A DNA stretch of 64,000 nt from Bradyrhizobium guangdongense (GCF_004114975.1 NZ_CP030051.1:6778501-6842500); one strand, 5' to 3'; positions 44,560 to 54,117 are shown, counted from the first letter of the stretch. The notes: generated by a model not told the origin, from the sequence alone. A program made the numbers and translations.

Positions 44560-45804
44560 TCACCGCCCCTTGGTCGGGATCTTGTTGTACGGCACATCCT
44601 TGTCGACGCGGATGTCGCCGGGCAAGCCCAGCACCCGCTCGGCGATGATGTTGCGCAGGATCTCGTCGGTGCCGCCGGCAATGCGCATCGACGGCGATGA
44701 CAGCAGCATCTGCTGGAACTGGCCCTGCGCCGCCTCTTCGTCACTGCCCGTGAGAACACCGGCCGCGCCTTGCAGGTCCATGGCGTAGGTCGCGATGTCC
44801 TGCAGCATCATGCCCGAGACCAGCTTGCCGATCGAATTCTCCGGCCCCGGCCGCTCGCCTTTCGACAGCGCCGAGATCGCGCGGTAGCTGGTGTATTTCA
44901 GCCCGCTCGACTTCACCGCCCAGCTCGCAAGCTTCGACCGCACGGCGGGATCGTCGATCGCGAGCCCATCCTCCAGCATCAGGTTCGAGCAGAACTCGAA
45001 CATTTCAGGCACGCCCGTCGCAAGCCGCGCGCCGATCGACATGCGCTCGTTCATCAGCGTCGTCAGCGACACGCTCCAACCCTCGCCGACGGCCCCCAAC
45101 CGCTGGCTGTCGGGGATCACCACGTCGGTGAAATAGACCTCGTTGAACTCCTGCATGCCGTTGGCCTGCTTGATCGGACGGACCTCGACGCCCGGGCTCT
45201 TCATGTCCAGGAAGAACATGGTGAGACCCTTGTGCTTGGGCACATTGGGGTCGGTCCGCGCGATCAGGAGGCCATAGTCGGAATAATGCGCGCCCGAGGT
45301 CCATATCTTCTGGCCGTTGACGATCCAATTTTCGCCCTTCTTCTCCGCGCGCGTGCGCAGACCCGCAACGTCGGAGCCGGCCGACGGCTCGGAGAACAGC
45401 TGGCACCAGATCTCCTCGCCGGAAGCGAGCTTCGGCAAATACCGGCGCTTGGCATCCTCGCTGCCCCAGGCCATCACGGTCGGGCCGCACATGCCCTCGC
45501 CGATCTGGAATGGCTGCGTCAGCTTGCCGTAGACGCCTTCCTCCTGCTGCCAGATCACGCGCTCAATCGGCGTGGCGCCGCGGCCGCCATACTCCTTCGG
45601 CCAGTGCAGGCAGGCCCAATTGGCCTCGAACTTCTTCTTCTGCCAGGCCTTGCCGACCTCGACCATGTCGTGCTTGGCAAGCCTGATGCGGCCGAGCGAG
45701 GATTTCGACAGCTCCTGCTCGAACTCCTTCGGCGCGTTGGCGGCGATCCATTTGCGCGCGGTCTCGCGGAATGCGGCTTCCTGCGGGGTGTCGTCGAAAT
45801 TCAT
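44560..45804 (-). CDS. Acyl-CoA dehydrogenase (first of a tandem pair)
   Basis: A 414-residue FAD-dependent acyl-CoA dehydrogenase: N-terminal helical domain (MNFDDTPQEAAFRETARKWI), LFSEPSAGSDVAGLRTRA in the beta domain, GQKIWTSGAHYSD, and the C-terminal GTDEILRNIIAERVLGLP. It oxidises an acyl-CoA to the 2-enoyl-CoA, passing electrons to ETF. It lies 9 bp from a closely similar gene of identical length. Tandem neighbours suggest a heteromer or two substrate ranges. Confidence 0.92.
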   Translation of the reverse strand: MNFDDTPQEAAFRETARKWIAANAPKEFEQELSKSSLGRIRLAKHDMVEVGKAWQKKKFEANWACLHWPKEYGGRGATPIERVIWQQEEGVYGKLTQPFQIGEGMCGPTVMAWGSEDAKRRYLPKLASGEEIWCQLFSEPSAGSDVAGLRTRAEKKGENWIVNGQKIWTSGAHYSDYGLLIARTDPNVPKHKGLTMFFLDMKSPGVEVRPIKQANGMQEFNEVYFTDVVIPDSQRLGAVGEGWSVSLTTLMNERMSIGARLATGVPEMFEFCSNLMLEDGLAIDDPAVRSKLASWAVKSSGLKYTSYRAISALSKGERPGPENSIGKLVSGMMLQDIATYAMDLQGAAGVLTGSDEEAAQGQFQQMLLSSPSMRIAGGTDEILRNIIAERVLGLPGDIRVDKDVPYNKIPTKGR

Positions 45805-45813
45805 GGCGAACCT

Positions 45814-47058
45814 CTACCCTCTTCCCTTGGTCGGGATCTTGTTGAACGGCACGTCCTTGTCGACTCTGATGTCGCCGGGCAGGCCCAGCACCCGCTCGGC
45901 GATGATGTTGCGCATGATCTCGTCGGTACCGCCTTCCACGCGCGTGCCCGGCGCACGCAGCAGCATGGCCTGGAAACGGCCGGCCAGCTCGGCCTCCTCG
46001 CCGCTGACCACGCCGCTCGCGCCCTGCAAATCCAGCGCGTAGGTCGCGACGTCCTGGATCATCGAGCCCGCCACCAGCTTGCCGATGGAGTTTTCCGGCC
46101 CCGGACGCTCGCCCCTCGACAGCGCGGAGATCGCGCGCATGCTGGTGTATTTCAGCCCGCTTGCCTTCACCGCCCAGTTCGCCAGCTTTGAGCGCACCGC
46201 GCGATCCTCGATCGCCGGACCGTCGTCGAGCATCAGGCTCGCGCAATATTCGAACAGCTCGGGAAAGCCGGTCGAGACGGCCGCGCCGATCGCGCTGCGC
46301 TCGTTCATCAGCGTGGTCAGCGAGACGTTCCAGCCGTCGCCAACCTCGCCGAGGCGCTGGTGATCGGGAATACGAACATTGGTGAAATAGACCTCGTTGA
46401 AATCGGAGGCGCCGCTGGCCTGCTTGATCGGCCTGACCTCGACACCGGGGCTCTTCATGTCCAGGAAGAACATGGTGAGACCCTTGTGCTTGGGGACGGT
46501 TGGATCCGTTCGCGTGAGCAAGATGCCGTAGTCGGAATAATGCGCGCCGGAGGTCCAGATCTTCTGGCCGTTGACGATCCAGTCGTCGCCGTCCTTCTCG
46601 GCACGCGTGCGGAGCCCTGCGACGTCGGAGCCGCCGGCGGGCTCGGAGAACAGCTGGCACCACACCTTCTCGCCGGAGGCGAGTGGCGGCAGATAGGTGC
46701 GCTTGTGCTCCTCACGCGCGAACGCCATCATGGTCGGCCCGCACATGCCGTGACCGATGATGAACATGCGGGAGAGCTGGCCGAACGGTCCCTCTTCCTG
46801 CTGCCAGATCACGCGCTCGATCGGCGACGAGCCGCGGCCGCCATACTCCTTCGGCCAGTGCAGACAGGCCCAACCGGCGTCGGCTTTCTTCTTCTGCCAG
46901 GCCTTAGCGACTTCGAGAATATTGGCATTCCTAAGCACGGTGCGGCCGAGCGAGGATTTGCGCAGCTCCTCCTCATACTGCTTCGGCGCATTCGCCGCGA
47001 TCCATGCGCGGGCCGTCGCGCGAAATTCAGCTTCCTGCGGCGTGTCGTCGAAGTTCAT
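45814..47058 (-). CDS. Acyl-CoA dehydrogenase (second of a tandem pair)
   Basis: A 414-residue paralog of the downstream gene, with nearly the same blocks (MNFDDTPQEAEFRATARAWI, LFSEPAGGSDVAGLRTRA, GQKIWTSGAHYSD, GTDEIMRNIIAERVLGLP). Its longer upstream frame is the palindromic repeat read through; ATG 47058 is the family start. The pair probably arose by duplication and may now form a two-subunit enzyme, as in some steroid or side-chain dehydrogenases. This is an inference from the equal lengths and adjacency. Confidence 0.92.
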   Translation of the reverse strand: MNFDDTPQEAEFRATARAWIAANAPKQYEEELRKSSLGRTVLRNANILEVAKAWQKKKADAGWACLHWPKEYGGRGSSPIERVIWQQEEGPFGQLSRMFIIGHGMCGPTMMAFAREEHKRTYLPPLASGEKVWCQLFSEPAGGSDVAGLRTRAEKDGDDWIVNGQKIWTSGAHYSDYGILLTRTDPTVPKHKGLTMFFLDMKSPGVEVRPIKQASGASDFNEVYFTNVRIPDHQRLGEVGDGWNVSLTTLMNERSAIGAAVSTGFPELFEYCASLMLDDGPAIEDRAVRSKLANWAVKASGLKYTSMRAISALSRGERPGPENSIGKLVAGSMIQDVATYALDLQGASGVVSGEEAELAGRFQAMLLRAPGTRVEGGTDEIMRNIIAERVLGLPGDIRVDKDVPFNKIPTKGRG

Positions 47059-47074
47059 GGGATTTCTCTTGCTC

Positions 47075-47169
47075 TTCGTAGGGTGGGTTAGCCGAAGGCG
47101 TAACCCACCACCTATATCCATCCTCGTGATTGGCAATCGTGGGTACGCTGCGCTAACCCACTCTACGAA
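47075..47169. repeat. Palindromic repeat, TTCGTAGGGTGGG type
   Basis: 95 bp with outer arms TTCGTAGGGTGGGTTAGC and GCTAACCCACTCTACGAA. It belongs to the same broad class as the repeat at 61909-61997 that carries the IS110 insertion; the reverse complement of its left arm, AACCCACCCTACGAA, differs from that element's guide at two distal bases. Confidence 0.8.
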
Positions 47170-47175
47170 CCCGGA

Positions 47176-48303
47176 TTACGCCGCGTTCTTCTTGCGCATG
47201 CGGTCGATCAGCTGGTCTTCCCAATAGCTGAGGCTACCGAGCCCGAGCGCCATCGCGTTGGCGCGGCGGTAGTACATGTGGCAGTCGAACTCCCAGGTGA
47301 AACCCATGCCGCCGTGAACCTGGATGTTGTTCTTGGCGCAGTGCTGGAACGCCTGTGTCGCGCTGATGCGCGCGGCGGCAGCGGCCTCAGGCAATTCGGC
47401 CGCGTTGGTCGAGAGCGCCCAGGCCCCGTAATAGCTGTTGGAACGTGCCAGCGTCGCCGAGACGTACATGTCGGCCAGCATGTGCTTGATCGCCTGGAAC
47501 GAACCAATTTGACGACCAAAGGCAATGCGATCGAGCGCGTAATCGCGGCCCATCTCCAGTGCGCGGTCGGCACCGCCGACCTGCTCGAATGCACAGAGCA
47601 CCGCGGCGCGGTCGAGCACCTGAGTGAGAATGCTCCAGCCTTCACCGGCAGCACCAAGCGGCTCAGCCTTGCAATCTTTGAAAGTGATCTCGGCCTGCCC
47701 GCGGGTCGGATCGAGATTGGTCAGGCTCTTCACCTCGACGCCGCCGGCCTTGAGGTCCACCAGGAACAGCGAGACGTCGCCGTCGCGCCCGGTCGATCCG
47801 GTGCGCGCGGCGATCACAGCGAAATCGGCGATCGCGCCATCGGCCACAGGCTTCTTCACGCCGTTGAGCGTGCCATTCGCCGCGGTCAGCTTGACGTTCT
47901 TCGACGACGGATTGCCCTTGCCCTCGAACAGCGCCAGCGTGCCGATCGCCTCGCCCGAAGCAATCGCCGGCAGCCATTTTTTCTTCTGCGCATCGCTGCC
48001 GGCGATCAGCAGGGCTTCGGCGGCAAGATAGACCGTCGAAGAGAACGGCACCGGGGCATTGGCCCGCCCCATTTCCTCCGCGATCACGCAGAGCTCGAGA
48101 TGACCCGCGCCCGCGCCGCCGAATTCCTCGGGGATCGCGACGCCGAGAAAACCCATCTCGGCGAGGCCCTTCCAGAGCTCCTTGTCATAGGGCGCCTTGC
48201 CGTCGAGCACCACGCGTACCGCCTTCGCCGAGCACTTTTCGGCGAGGAATTTGCGCGCCTGGTCGCGGAGTTGCTTCTGGTCGTCGGAGAAATCGAAGTT
48301 CAT
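47176..48303 (-). CDS. Acyl-CoA dehydrogenase (third, shorter type)
   Basis: A 375-residue acyl-CoA dehydrogenase of a different branch from the neighbouring pair: MNFDFSDDQKQLRDQARKFL at the N-terminus, DRAAVLCAFEQVGGADRALEM and QIGSFQAIKHMLADM in the C-terminal domain, and NNIQVHGGMGFTWEFDCHMYYRRA near the end. The dehydrogenase signature is partly divergent, as in short-chain or side-chain-degrading forms. It is separated from the tandem pair by a palindromic repeat and follows the feruloyl-CoA-synthase-like gene. Confidence 0.9.
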   Translation of the reverse strand: MNFDFSDDQKQLRDQARKFLAEKCSAKAVRVVLDGKAPYDKELWKGLAEMGFLGVAIPEEFGGAGAGHLELCVIAEEMGRANAPVPFSSTVYLAAEALLIAGSDAQKKKWLPAIASGEAIGTLALFEGKGNPSSKNVKLTAANGTLNGVKKPVADGAIADFAVIAARTGSTGRDGDVSLFLVDLKAGGVEVKSLTNLDPTRGQAEITFKDCKAEPLGAAGEGWSILTQVLDRAAVLCAFEQVGGADRALEMGRDYALDRIAFGRQIGSFQAIKHMLADMYVSATLARSNSYYGAWALSTNAAELPEAAAAARISATQAFQHCAKNNIQVHGGMGFTWEFDCHMYYRRANAMALGLGSLSYWEDQLIDRMRKKNAA

Positions 48304-48337
48304 GGCGGGCTACCTCTTATTCGTTGTCATTGAGACC

Positions 48338-48440
48338 GTCATTCCGGGGCGCCGCGGAGCGGCGAACCCGGAATCCATTTCACCGCGCGTGTTGCGGCCC
48401 GATGGATTGCGGGTTCGCGCTTCGCGCGCCCCGGAATGAC
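48338..48440. repeat. Long palindromic repeat, GTCATTCCGGG type
   Basis: 103 bp with outer arms GTCATTCCGGGGCG and CGCCCCGGAATGAC and inner GAACCCGGAATCCAT/ATGGATTGCGGGTTC, the same design as the copies at 23327-23430 and 59122-59224. Confidence 0.8.
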
Positions 48441-48458
48441 GAAGGGAGCGACAAACAT

Positions 48459-50330
48459 TCATCGCAGCACGATCACATCCTGATCCGGCTTGTCGGCATA
48501 GAGTCGCTCGACCAGCGCCGCCCGGCGTTCGAGGCCGGCGCGCTGGTTGATGTAGCCCTTGTCGGTGAGCTCGTTGCCGTCGATCGATGGCGGCTCGGCC
48601 ATCAGCATCGCGCGCGCGATGATGCGGCTGCTGGCGCCTTCGCATTCTCTGTTGTGGGCTTCCAGTCCCCGGCGGAAACAGGCGATCACCTCGGGATGCT
48701 TCACCGCGTCCTCGAAGCTGAGATCGGCCTTGCCGACGAGCTGGCGGCAGGCGTGCAGGTTCGGCCAGGCGAGCAAGCCGATAAAGGCGCGGTCCTGTCC
48801 CGCAACCAGCGCATCGTGCACGACTGGCGTCGCGGCCGCGATCGCATCGGTCCGGAGCGAGCCGACATGCACGAAGGTGCCGGTGGTGAGCTTGAAATCT
48901 TCGACGACGCGGCCGGCAAAGATAATTCCCTGCACGGGATCCTGATCATCGACGAAGACACCGGCGTCACCGATGCAATAGAAGCCTTCCTCGTCGAACA
49001 TCTTTTTCGTCAGGTCAGGCTGCCCGAAATAGCCGGGCGTGACGTTAACGCCGCGCAGGCGCAGTTCGTATTTGGAGCCACACGGCACCATCTTCAATTC
49101 GACGCCGGGGAACGGCAGGCCGATCAGACCGACGCGCTCGGTGTCCCAATAGGTGCCGGTCGAGGTCGGCGCGGTCTCGGTCGAACCCCAACCGGTGTAG
49201 AATACGATGCGCTCACCCGTGGTCTTCACGGCGAGGGCTTGCATGCGCTCGTACAGATCGTCCGGCAGCCGCGCGCCGCCATAAGCCATGATCGACAGGT
49301 TCTTGAAGAAGGACCGGCACAGAGCGTCGTCCTTCTCCATGGCCGCCGCGAGCGCGGCATAGCCGGCAGGCACATTGGCGTAATAGGTCGGAGATATCTC
49401 GCGCAGATTCCTGATTGTCTCTTCCAACTGCCCCGGCATCGGCCGGCCGTCATCGATGTAGAGCGTACCGCCCTCGACCAGCACGGGGTGGAATGCAGCA
49501 TTGCCACCCATGGTGTGATTCCACGGCATCCAGTCCAGCACGATCGGCAGCGGACCGCCGGGCGTACGTGGCCGCACCTGCATCATCATTGCGGCGTTGG
49601 CGCACATCATCCGTTGCGTGTTGATGACGGCCTTGGGCATGCCGGTCGAGCCCGAGGTAAACAGCAGCTTGCCGACGGTGTCGGGCGTGATCTGTGCGAT
49701 CGATGCCTCGACGTTCCTGCTGACGGGCGTTGCCGCGAGTTCGGCGAAGCTGACGCTTTTGATGCCCTCGCAGGGCCGCGCGACGTGAACGACGGTGACG
49801 CCGGTGAGATCAAGCGCCTTCAATGCCTTCTCGAAGGTCAGGCCGTCCTGCACCATCACCACGGCCGGCTTGATCAGGTCGAACAGGTACTTCAGCTTGA
49901 CGTGGTCGTGGCTCATCAGCGAATAGGCCGGCGACACCGGCGCTGCGGGGACGCGCGCCTGCATCGCGGCCTGTGTCATCAGTGCGTGCTCGATGGAATT
50001 TCCGGAGAGGATCGCGACCGGGCGGCCCTCAAGCTTCAGATTGAGTAGCGCCTGGGTCAGCGCATCGACCGTCCGCTTGGCCTCGCCATAGGAGACCTTG
50101 CGCCACTCGCGATTCGGACCGCCGCGCTGCGCGAGCCAGATGCGCTCGGGTGCTTCTTTTGCCCATTTTGCGAGCGAAGCCGGAAGGTGCTTCTCATAGG
50201 CCTGCAGCGGAATGCGGGACTTCAGCACCACCGTGCCGTCGGCGCGGCGCTCGACATCGATGTCGCGCTTCAGCCACTCGACTTTGCGAAAGGCGGGCTT
50301 TGACATCACCGCCGCCGCGCTTCCACCCAT
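48459..50330 (-). CDS. AMP-dependent CoA ligase, feruloyl-CoA synthase-like
   Basis: A 623-residue adenylating enzyme: P-loop LLFTSGSTGMPKAVINTQRM near residue 220, YTGWGSTETAPTSTG near 375, and the A7-like YCIGDAGVFVDDQDP near 450. The length and C-terminal pattern match proteins annotated as feruloyl-CoA synthases, which activate hydroxycinnamic or other aryl/long acids. With the enoyl-CoA hydratase, SDR, thiolase and dehydrogenases nearby it would start beta-oxidation of an aromatic or branched side chain; the true substrate is not shown by sequence. GGGAGACG precedes ATG 50330. Confidence 0.85.
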   Translation of the reverse strand: MGGSAAAVMSKPAFRKVEWLKRDIDVERRADGTVVLKSRIPLQAYEKHLPASLAKWAKEAPERIWLAQRGGPNREWRKVSYGEAKRTVDALTQALLNLKLEGRPVAILSGNSIEHALMTQAAMQARVPAAPVSPAYSLMSHDHVKLKYLFDLIKPAVVMVQDGLTFEKALKALDLTGVTVVHVARPCEGIKSVSFAELAATPVSRNVEASIAQITPDTVGKLLFTSGSTGMPKAVINTQRMMCANAAMMMQVRPRTPGGPLPIVLDWMPWNHTMGGNAAFHPVLVEGGTLYIDDGRPMPGQLEETIRNLREISPTYYANVPAGYAALAAAMEKDDALCRSFFKNLSIMAYGGARLPDDLYERMQALAVKTTGERIVFYTGWGSTETAPTSTGTYWDTERVGLIGLPFPGVELKMVPCGSKYELRLRGVNVTPGYFGQPDLTKKMFDEEGFYCIGDAGVFVDDQDPVQGIIFAGRVVEDFKLTTGTFVHVGSLRTDAIAAATPVVHDALVAGQDRAFIGLLAWPNLHACRQLVGKADLSFEDAVKHPEVIACFRRGLEAHNRECEGASSRIIARAMLMAEPPSIDGNELTDKGYINQRAGLERRAALVERLYADKPDQDVIVLR

Positions 50331-50374
50331 TTTGCGTCTCCCGGAATTATTGCCCTTGGCGGATCGTTGTTGTT

Positions 50375-51181
50375 TCAGCGCTTGATATAGACAGGCTTTC
50401 GCTTCTCAAGGAAGGCCCTGATGCCTTCCGAAAATTCCTCGGAGCGGCTGCACAGGACCTGATTGCGGTCCTCCATCGCGATTGCAGCTTCCAGCGATCC
50501 TGCATCGACGCTCATGTTGAGGCATTCCTTGGAAAGGCGCAGCCCCACCGGAGAGGCCGTCATCATCGCATCGACATAGGGCTCGGCCGCGGCGTCGAGC
50601 TTGTCGTCGTCGACCACCTCGGAGACGAGGCCGACTGCGAGTGCGCGCTCGGCGCCGATAAAGCGACCGGTGAGGATCAACTCGGAAGCAACGGAGACGC
50701 CGACCAGCCGCGGCAGAAAATAGCTGGTGCCGATGTCGCAGCCACCGAGCCCGAGCTTGATGAAGGCGCAGTTCATCCGCGCCGATCTTGCCGCGATGCG
50801 GATGTCGGAGGCGAGTGCCAGCGCAAAGCCGCCGCCGGCTGCCGCGCCTTGAACCAGCGACAGGATCGGCTGCGGACAGCGCCGCATCAGCATCACGATG
50901 TCGGCGATGCGGCGTTGCGAGTCCAGGGACTCGGTGACGCCGGGCGGCTCCTGCTGCCCGGCCCGGCGCGCCATCGCGGCCTTGAGGTCGAGCCCCGCAC
51001 AAAAATTCTTGCCGGCGCCCCGGAGCACCACGACGCGCGTGTCGCGGTTGCGCTGCAGGCCCTGGAAATAGACGTTGAGCGCATCGATCAGCGCAGGATC
51101 GAGCGCGTTGAGAGTTTCGGGACGATTGAGCGTCACCCGGTCGACGCCATCGTCATGCTCGATCAGCAGCGGCTGGGACAT
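50375..51181 (-). CDS. Enoyl-CoA hydratase/isomerase
   Basis: A 268-residue crotonase-fold protein. ETLNALDPAL, the oxyanion-hole GAGKNFCAGLDLKA (about residues 60-73) and QGAAAGGGFALALASDIRIAA (about 102-122) are typical. One of the catalytic Glu positions appears replaced (KLGLGGCDIGTSYFLPR), as in isomerase or hydrolase branches, so hydration itself is not certain. It lies in the acyl-CoA operon between ligase and SDR. GGAG seven bases before ATG 51181 favours that start over an ATG five codons upstream. Confidence 0.87.
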   Translation of the reverse strand: MSQPLLIEHDDGVDRVTLNRPETLNALDPALIDALNVYFQGLQRNRDTRVVVLRGAGKNFCAGLDLKAAMARRAGQQEPPGVTESLDSQRRIADIVMLMRRCPQPILSLVQGAAAGGGFALALASDIRIAARSARMNCAFIKLGLGGCDIGTSYFLPRLVGVSVASELILTGRFIGAERALAVGLVSEVVDDDKLDAAAEPYVDAMMTASPVGLRLSKECLNMSVDAGSLEAAIAMEDRNQVLCSRSEEFSEGIRAFLEKRKPVYIKR

Positions 51182-51220
51182 GAAGCGCTCCTGCATCCGC
51201 TCTTTGAGTGGCGGTTATGG

Positions 51221-51307
51221 CGCCCTCTCCCCTTGTGGGAGAGGGCATGGACGTCACTGACCAAGAACTCGCTCCGCGCGCGACCTTCTCCCACAAGGGG
51301 AGAAGGG
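51221..51307. repeat. Palindromic repeat, GCCCTCTCCCCTTGTGGGAGAGGGC type
   Basis: A perfect hairpin GCCCTCTCCC-CTTGT-GGGAGAGGGC at the left end (51222-51246) and a second hairpin TTCTCCCACAAGGGGAGAA at the right (51287-51305). It lies between the hydratase and SDR genes. Confidence 0.75.
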
Positions 51308-51322
51308 AAGAGCACAGCGGAG

Positions 51323-52081
51323 TTACCGCGGGGCCATACGGATGGCGCCGTCGAGGCGGATGGTCTCGCCGTTGAGCATGGCGTTCTCGACGATGTGCAC
51401 GGCGAGCGCGCCGTATTCCTTCGCATCGCCAAGACGCGAGGGATGCGGGACTTGGGCCCCGAGGCTCTTGCGCGCTTCCTCGTTCAGACCCATCAGCAGC
51501 GGCGTGAAGAACAGGCCCGGCGCGATGGTGTTGACGCGGATCTTCTGGCTCGCGAGGTCGCGCGCGGCCGGCAGGGTGAGGCCGACGACGCCGCCCTTCG
51601 AGGCCGAATAGGCGATCTGACCGATCTGACCTTCGTAGGCAGCAACCGAAGCGGTGTTGATGATGACGCCGCGCTCTTCACCGACAGGCTCGATGGTGAC
51701 GAGACGTTCGGCAAACAGACGCAGGCAGTTGAAGGTGCCGATCAGATTGACATTGATGATGCGCGCAAATTTTTCCAACGGGTAAACGCCGTCGCGGCCG
51801 ACGATGCGCTGCGAGCCGCCGATACCAGCGCAATTCATCAGCACGCGCGCAACACCATGCGCCGCCTCGGCCTTGGCGATCGCCGCCTTGATCTGCTCTT
51901 CGCTGGTGACGTCGGCGTGAAGCGCGATGCCTTTCACCTCGGCGGCGACCTTTTCGGCATTCTCCTTGTTCTGGTCGATCACACCGATCTTGGCGCCCTT
52001 GGCGGCCATGGCGCGCGCGGTCGCTTCACCAAGACCCGAACCACCACCGGTGATGAGAACGGCTACGTCTTTCAATTCCAT
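51323..52081 (-). CDS. 3-hydroxyacyl-CoA dehydrogenase, SDR type (HSD10-like)
   Basis: A 252-residue SDR: TGGGSGLGEA (residues about 11-20), NCAGI near 84, INTASVAAYEGQIGQIAYSASKGGV with catalytic Ser, Tyr and Lys, and LFFTPLLMGL in the substrate loop. This combination is that of type II 3-hydroxyacyl-CoA dehydrogenases (HSD10). It would oxidise the hydroxyacyl-CoA made by the hydratase before thiolysis by the divergent thiolase. Asp after the second strand (VIDQN) implies NAD. Confidence 0.9.
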   Translation of the reverse strand: MELKDVAVLITGGGSGLGEATARAMAAKGAKIGVIDQNKENAEKVAAEVKGIALHADVTSEEQIKAAIAKAEAAHGVARVLMNCAGIGGSQRIVGRDGVYPLEKFARIINVNLIGTFNCLRLFAERLVTIEPVGEERGVIINTASVAAYEGQIGQIAYSASKGGVVGLTLPAARDLASQKIRVNTIAPGLFFTPLLMGLNEEARKSLGAQVPHPSRLGDAKEYGALAVHIVENAMLNGETIRLDGAIRMAPR

Positions 52082-52131
52082 GACAGGCTACCTTTCCTTG
52101 GGCGTTTCTTCTCTAGACTTTTACAGCCGGA

Positions 52132-52791
52132 TTATCCGGCGGCGGCAGCTTCCCCGGCTTGCGTGAGGATGCCGCCGCAAATCAGCGTTTCCATATGCTT
52201 GATGTATTGCCGGCAGACATCGTCGGTGACCGGGCCGACGCCGGTCGCCCGAGACATCGCGTGCCGGCCGAAGAAGAGATGATCGCAGGCACCGATCAGG
52301 CTGGTGTAGAACAGCACCGGATCGGTCTGGCGGAATTCGCCCCGGCTGACGCCTTCGGCAAGCAACCGGCGATGAAAGTCGAGCAGCGGCGCGACGAAGA
52401 ACTTTGAGACTTCATCGGCAGAACCGGCGACGCTCTCGTGCAGGAGGTAATGGATCAGCCGGTTCATGTAAGGGAACCGGTGATAGGCGCGGATGATGCC
52501 GGCGATGTGCAGCTTCAGCTTTGCGGTCGACGTGATCGGCTGTGCCAGCAGATATTCGAGATTGGACATCGCGGTCGCGGCGTCGCGCGCGAGCAGCGCC
52601 AGCAGCAGGCCGTCCTTGTTGCCGAAATGGTATTTGACCAGCGCGGCGTTGGCGCCCGACTTCTGTGCGATATCGGAGAGCGATATCTCGATCGAAGAGC
52701 GTTCGATCATCAGCTCGCTCGCGGCCACGAGCAATTTCTCTGCCGTGGAATTTTTTCCGCCGGGAAGCCTGTTCGGTACGCTGGTAGCCAC
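52132..52791 (-). CDS. TetR/AcrR-family transcriptional regulator
   Basis: A 219-residue repressor: helix-turn-helix in residues about 16-62 (KLLVAASELMIERSSIEISLSDIAQKSGANAALVKYHFGNKDGLL) and a ligand-binding C-terminal domain. The start is GTG at 52791 with AGGGA upstream. It is divergent from the thiolase gene and flanks the SDR gene, so it probably represses both arms of the acyl-CoA cluster and responds to an acyl-CoA. A palindrome lies 68 bp upstream. Confidence 0.85.
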   Translation of the reverse strand: MATSVPNRLPGGKNSTAEKLLVAASELMIERSSIEISLSDIAQKSGANAALVKYHFGNKDGLLLALLARDAATAMSNLEYLLAQPITSTAKLKLHIAGIIRAYHRFPYMNRLIHYLLHESVAGSADEVSKFFVAPLLDFHRRLLAEGVSRGEFRQTDPVLFYTSLIGACDHLFFGRHAMSRATGVGPVTDDVCRQYIKHMETLICGGILTQAGEAAAAG

Positions 52792-52858
52792 GGAGATCCC
52801 TGTGCTCGCCGCTTGAAGCGGGCCGCAGATAAGCGCAAGCAGCGCCTCATCACAAGAG

Positions 52859-52878
52859 TTAATTGATCGATTGACTAA
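52859..52878. promoter_or_regulatory. Candidate TetR operator between tetR and thiolase gene
   Basis: TTAATTGATCGATTGACTAA is a 20-bp imperfect palindrome centred on ATCGAT (14 of 20 positions symmetric), in the only AT-rich part of the divergent intergenic region. Confidence 0.55.
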
Positions 52879-52944
52879 ACGATCATCCCTCTCTTAAATC
52901 CGCCCCGACAACCAACCCAATCAAGAATCCAGGGAGAAACCGAC

Positions 52945-54117
52945 ATGGCCGAGGCTTACATCGTCGCCGCTGCGCGTACCGCGGGCGGACGCAAGGGGGG
53001 CCGCCTCGCCGGCTGGCATCCGGCCGATCTCGCCGCGAAGGTGCTGGACGAACTGGTCGATCGCACCAAGGTCGATCCCGCTTTGGTCGAGGACGTGATC
53101 ATGGGCTGCGTGATGCAGGTCGGCGAGCAGTCCAACAACGTCGCGCGCAACGCGGTCATGGCGTCGAAACTGCCCGAGAGCGTGCCGGGCACTTCGATCG
53201 ATCGCCAGTGCGGCTCCTCGCAGCAGGCGCTGCACTTCGCGGCGCAAGCGGTGATGTCCGGCACCATGGACGTGGTGATCGCCGCCGGCGTGGAATCGAT
53301 GACCCGCGTGCCGATGGGCCTGTCCTCGCAGCTGCCGGCCAAAAACGGCTTCGGCAATTACAAGAGCCCGGGCATCGAAGCGAGATATCCGAATATCGTG
53401 TTCAGCCAGTTCACCGGCGCCGAGATGATGGCCGAGAAGTACGGCCTATCAAAGGATGATCTCGACGAATATTCCTACCAGAGCCATCAGCGCGCGATCG
53501 CGGCGACGCAGGCTGGTCACTTCAAGAAGGAGATCGTGCCGCTCGAGATCGTCCGAGCCGACGGCAGCAAGGATACCCACCACATCGACGAGGGCATTCG
53601 CTTCGACGTCACGCTCGACGGCATCAAGGGAGTCAAGCTGATCGCCGAGAACGGCAAGCTCACGGCCGCCAGCGCCAGCCAGATCTGCGACGGCGCCTCC
53701 GGCGTGATGGTTGTGAACGAGCGCGGCCTCAAGCAACTCGGCGCCAAGCCGCTCGCGCGTATCCATCACATGACCATGACCGGCGGCGATCCCGTCATCA
53801 TGCTCGACGCCCCCCTGCACGCCACCAAGAAGGCGCTGGAAAAGGCCGGCATGAAGATCGATGACATCGACCTGTTCGAGGTCAACGAGGCCTTTGCCTC
53901 GGTGCCGACCGGTTGGCTGAAGACCACCGGCGCCGATCCGGCCCGTCTCAACGTCAACGGCGGCGCCATCGCGCTCGGCCATCCACTCGGCGGCTCCGGC
54001 ACCAAGCTGATGACGACGCTTGTTCACGCCCTGCACCAGCGCGGCAAGCGATATGGCCTGCAGACCATGTGCGAAGGCGGCGGCATGGCGAACGTGACAA
54101 TCGTGGAGCGGCTGTAG
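52945..54117 (+). CDS. Acetyl-CoA acyltransferase (thiolase)
   Basis: A 390-residue thiolase: nucleophilic Cys in SIDRQCGSSQQAL (about residue 91), NEAFASVP near 315, GGAIALGHPLGGSG with catalytic His near 345, and the C-terminal TMCEGGGMANVTIVERL with the second Cys. It cleaves 3-ketoacyl-CoA with CoA. Expected partner of the hydratase and SDR genes across the divergent promoter. GGGAGA precedes the ATG. Confidence 0.93.
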   Translation: MAEAYIVAAARTAGGRKGGRLAGWHPADLAAKVLDELVDRTKVDPALVEDVIMGCVMQVGEQSNNVARNAVMASKLPESVPGTSIDRQCGSSQQALHFAAQAVMSGTMDVVIAAGVESMTRVPMGLSSQLPAKNGFGNYKSPGIEARYPNIVFSQFTGAEMMAEKYGLSKDDLDEYSYQSHQRAIAATQAGHFKKEIVPLEIVRADGSKDTHHIDEGIRFDVTLDGIKGVKLIAENGKLTAASASQICDGASGVMVVNERGLKQLGAKPLARIHHMTMTGGDPVIMLDAPLHATKKALEKAGMKIDDIDLFEVNEAFASVPTGWLKTTGADPARLNVNGGAIALGHPLGGSGTKLMTTLVHALHQRGKRYGLQTMCEGGGMANVTIVERL

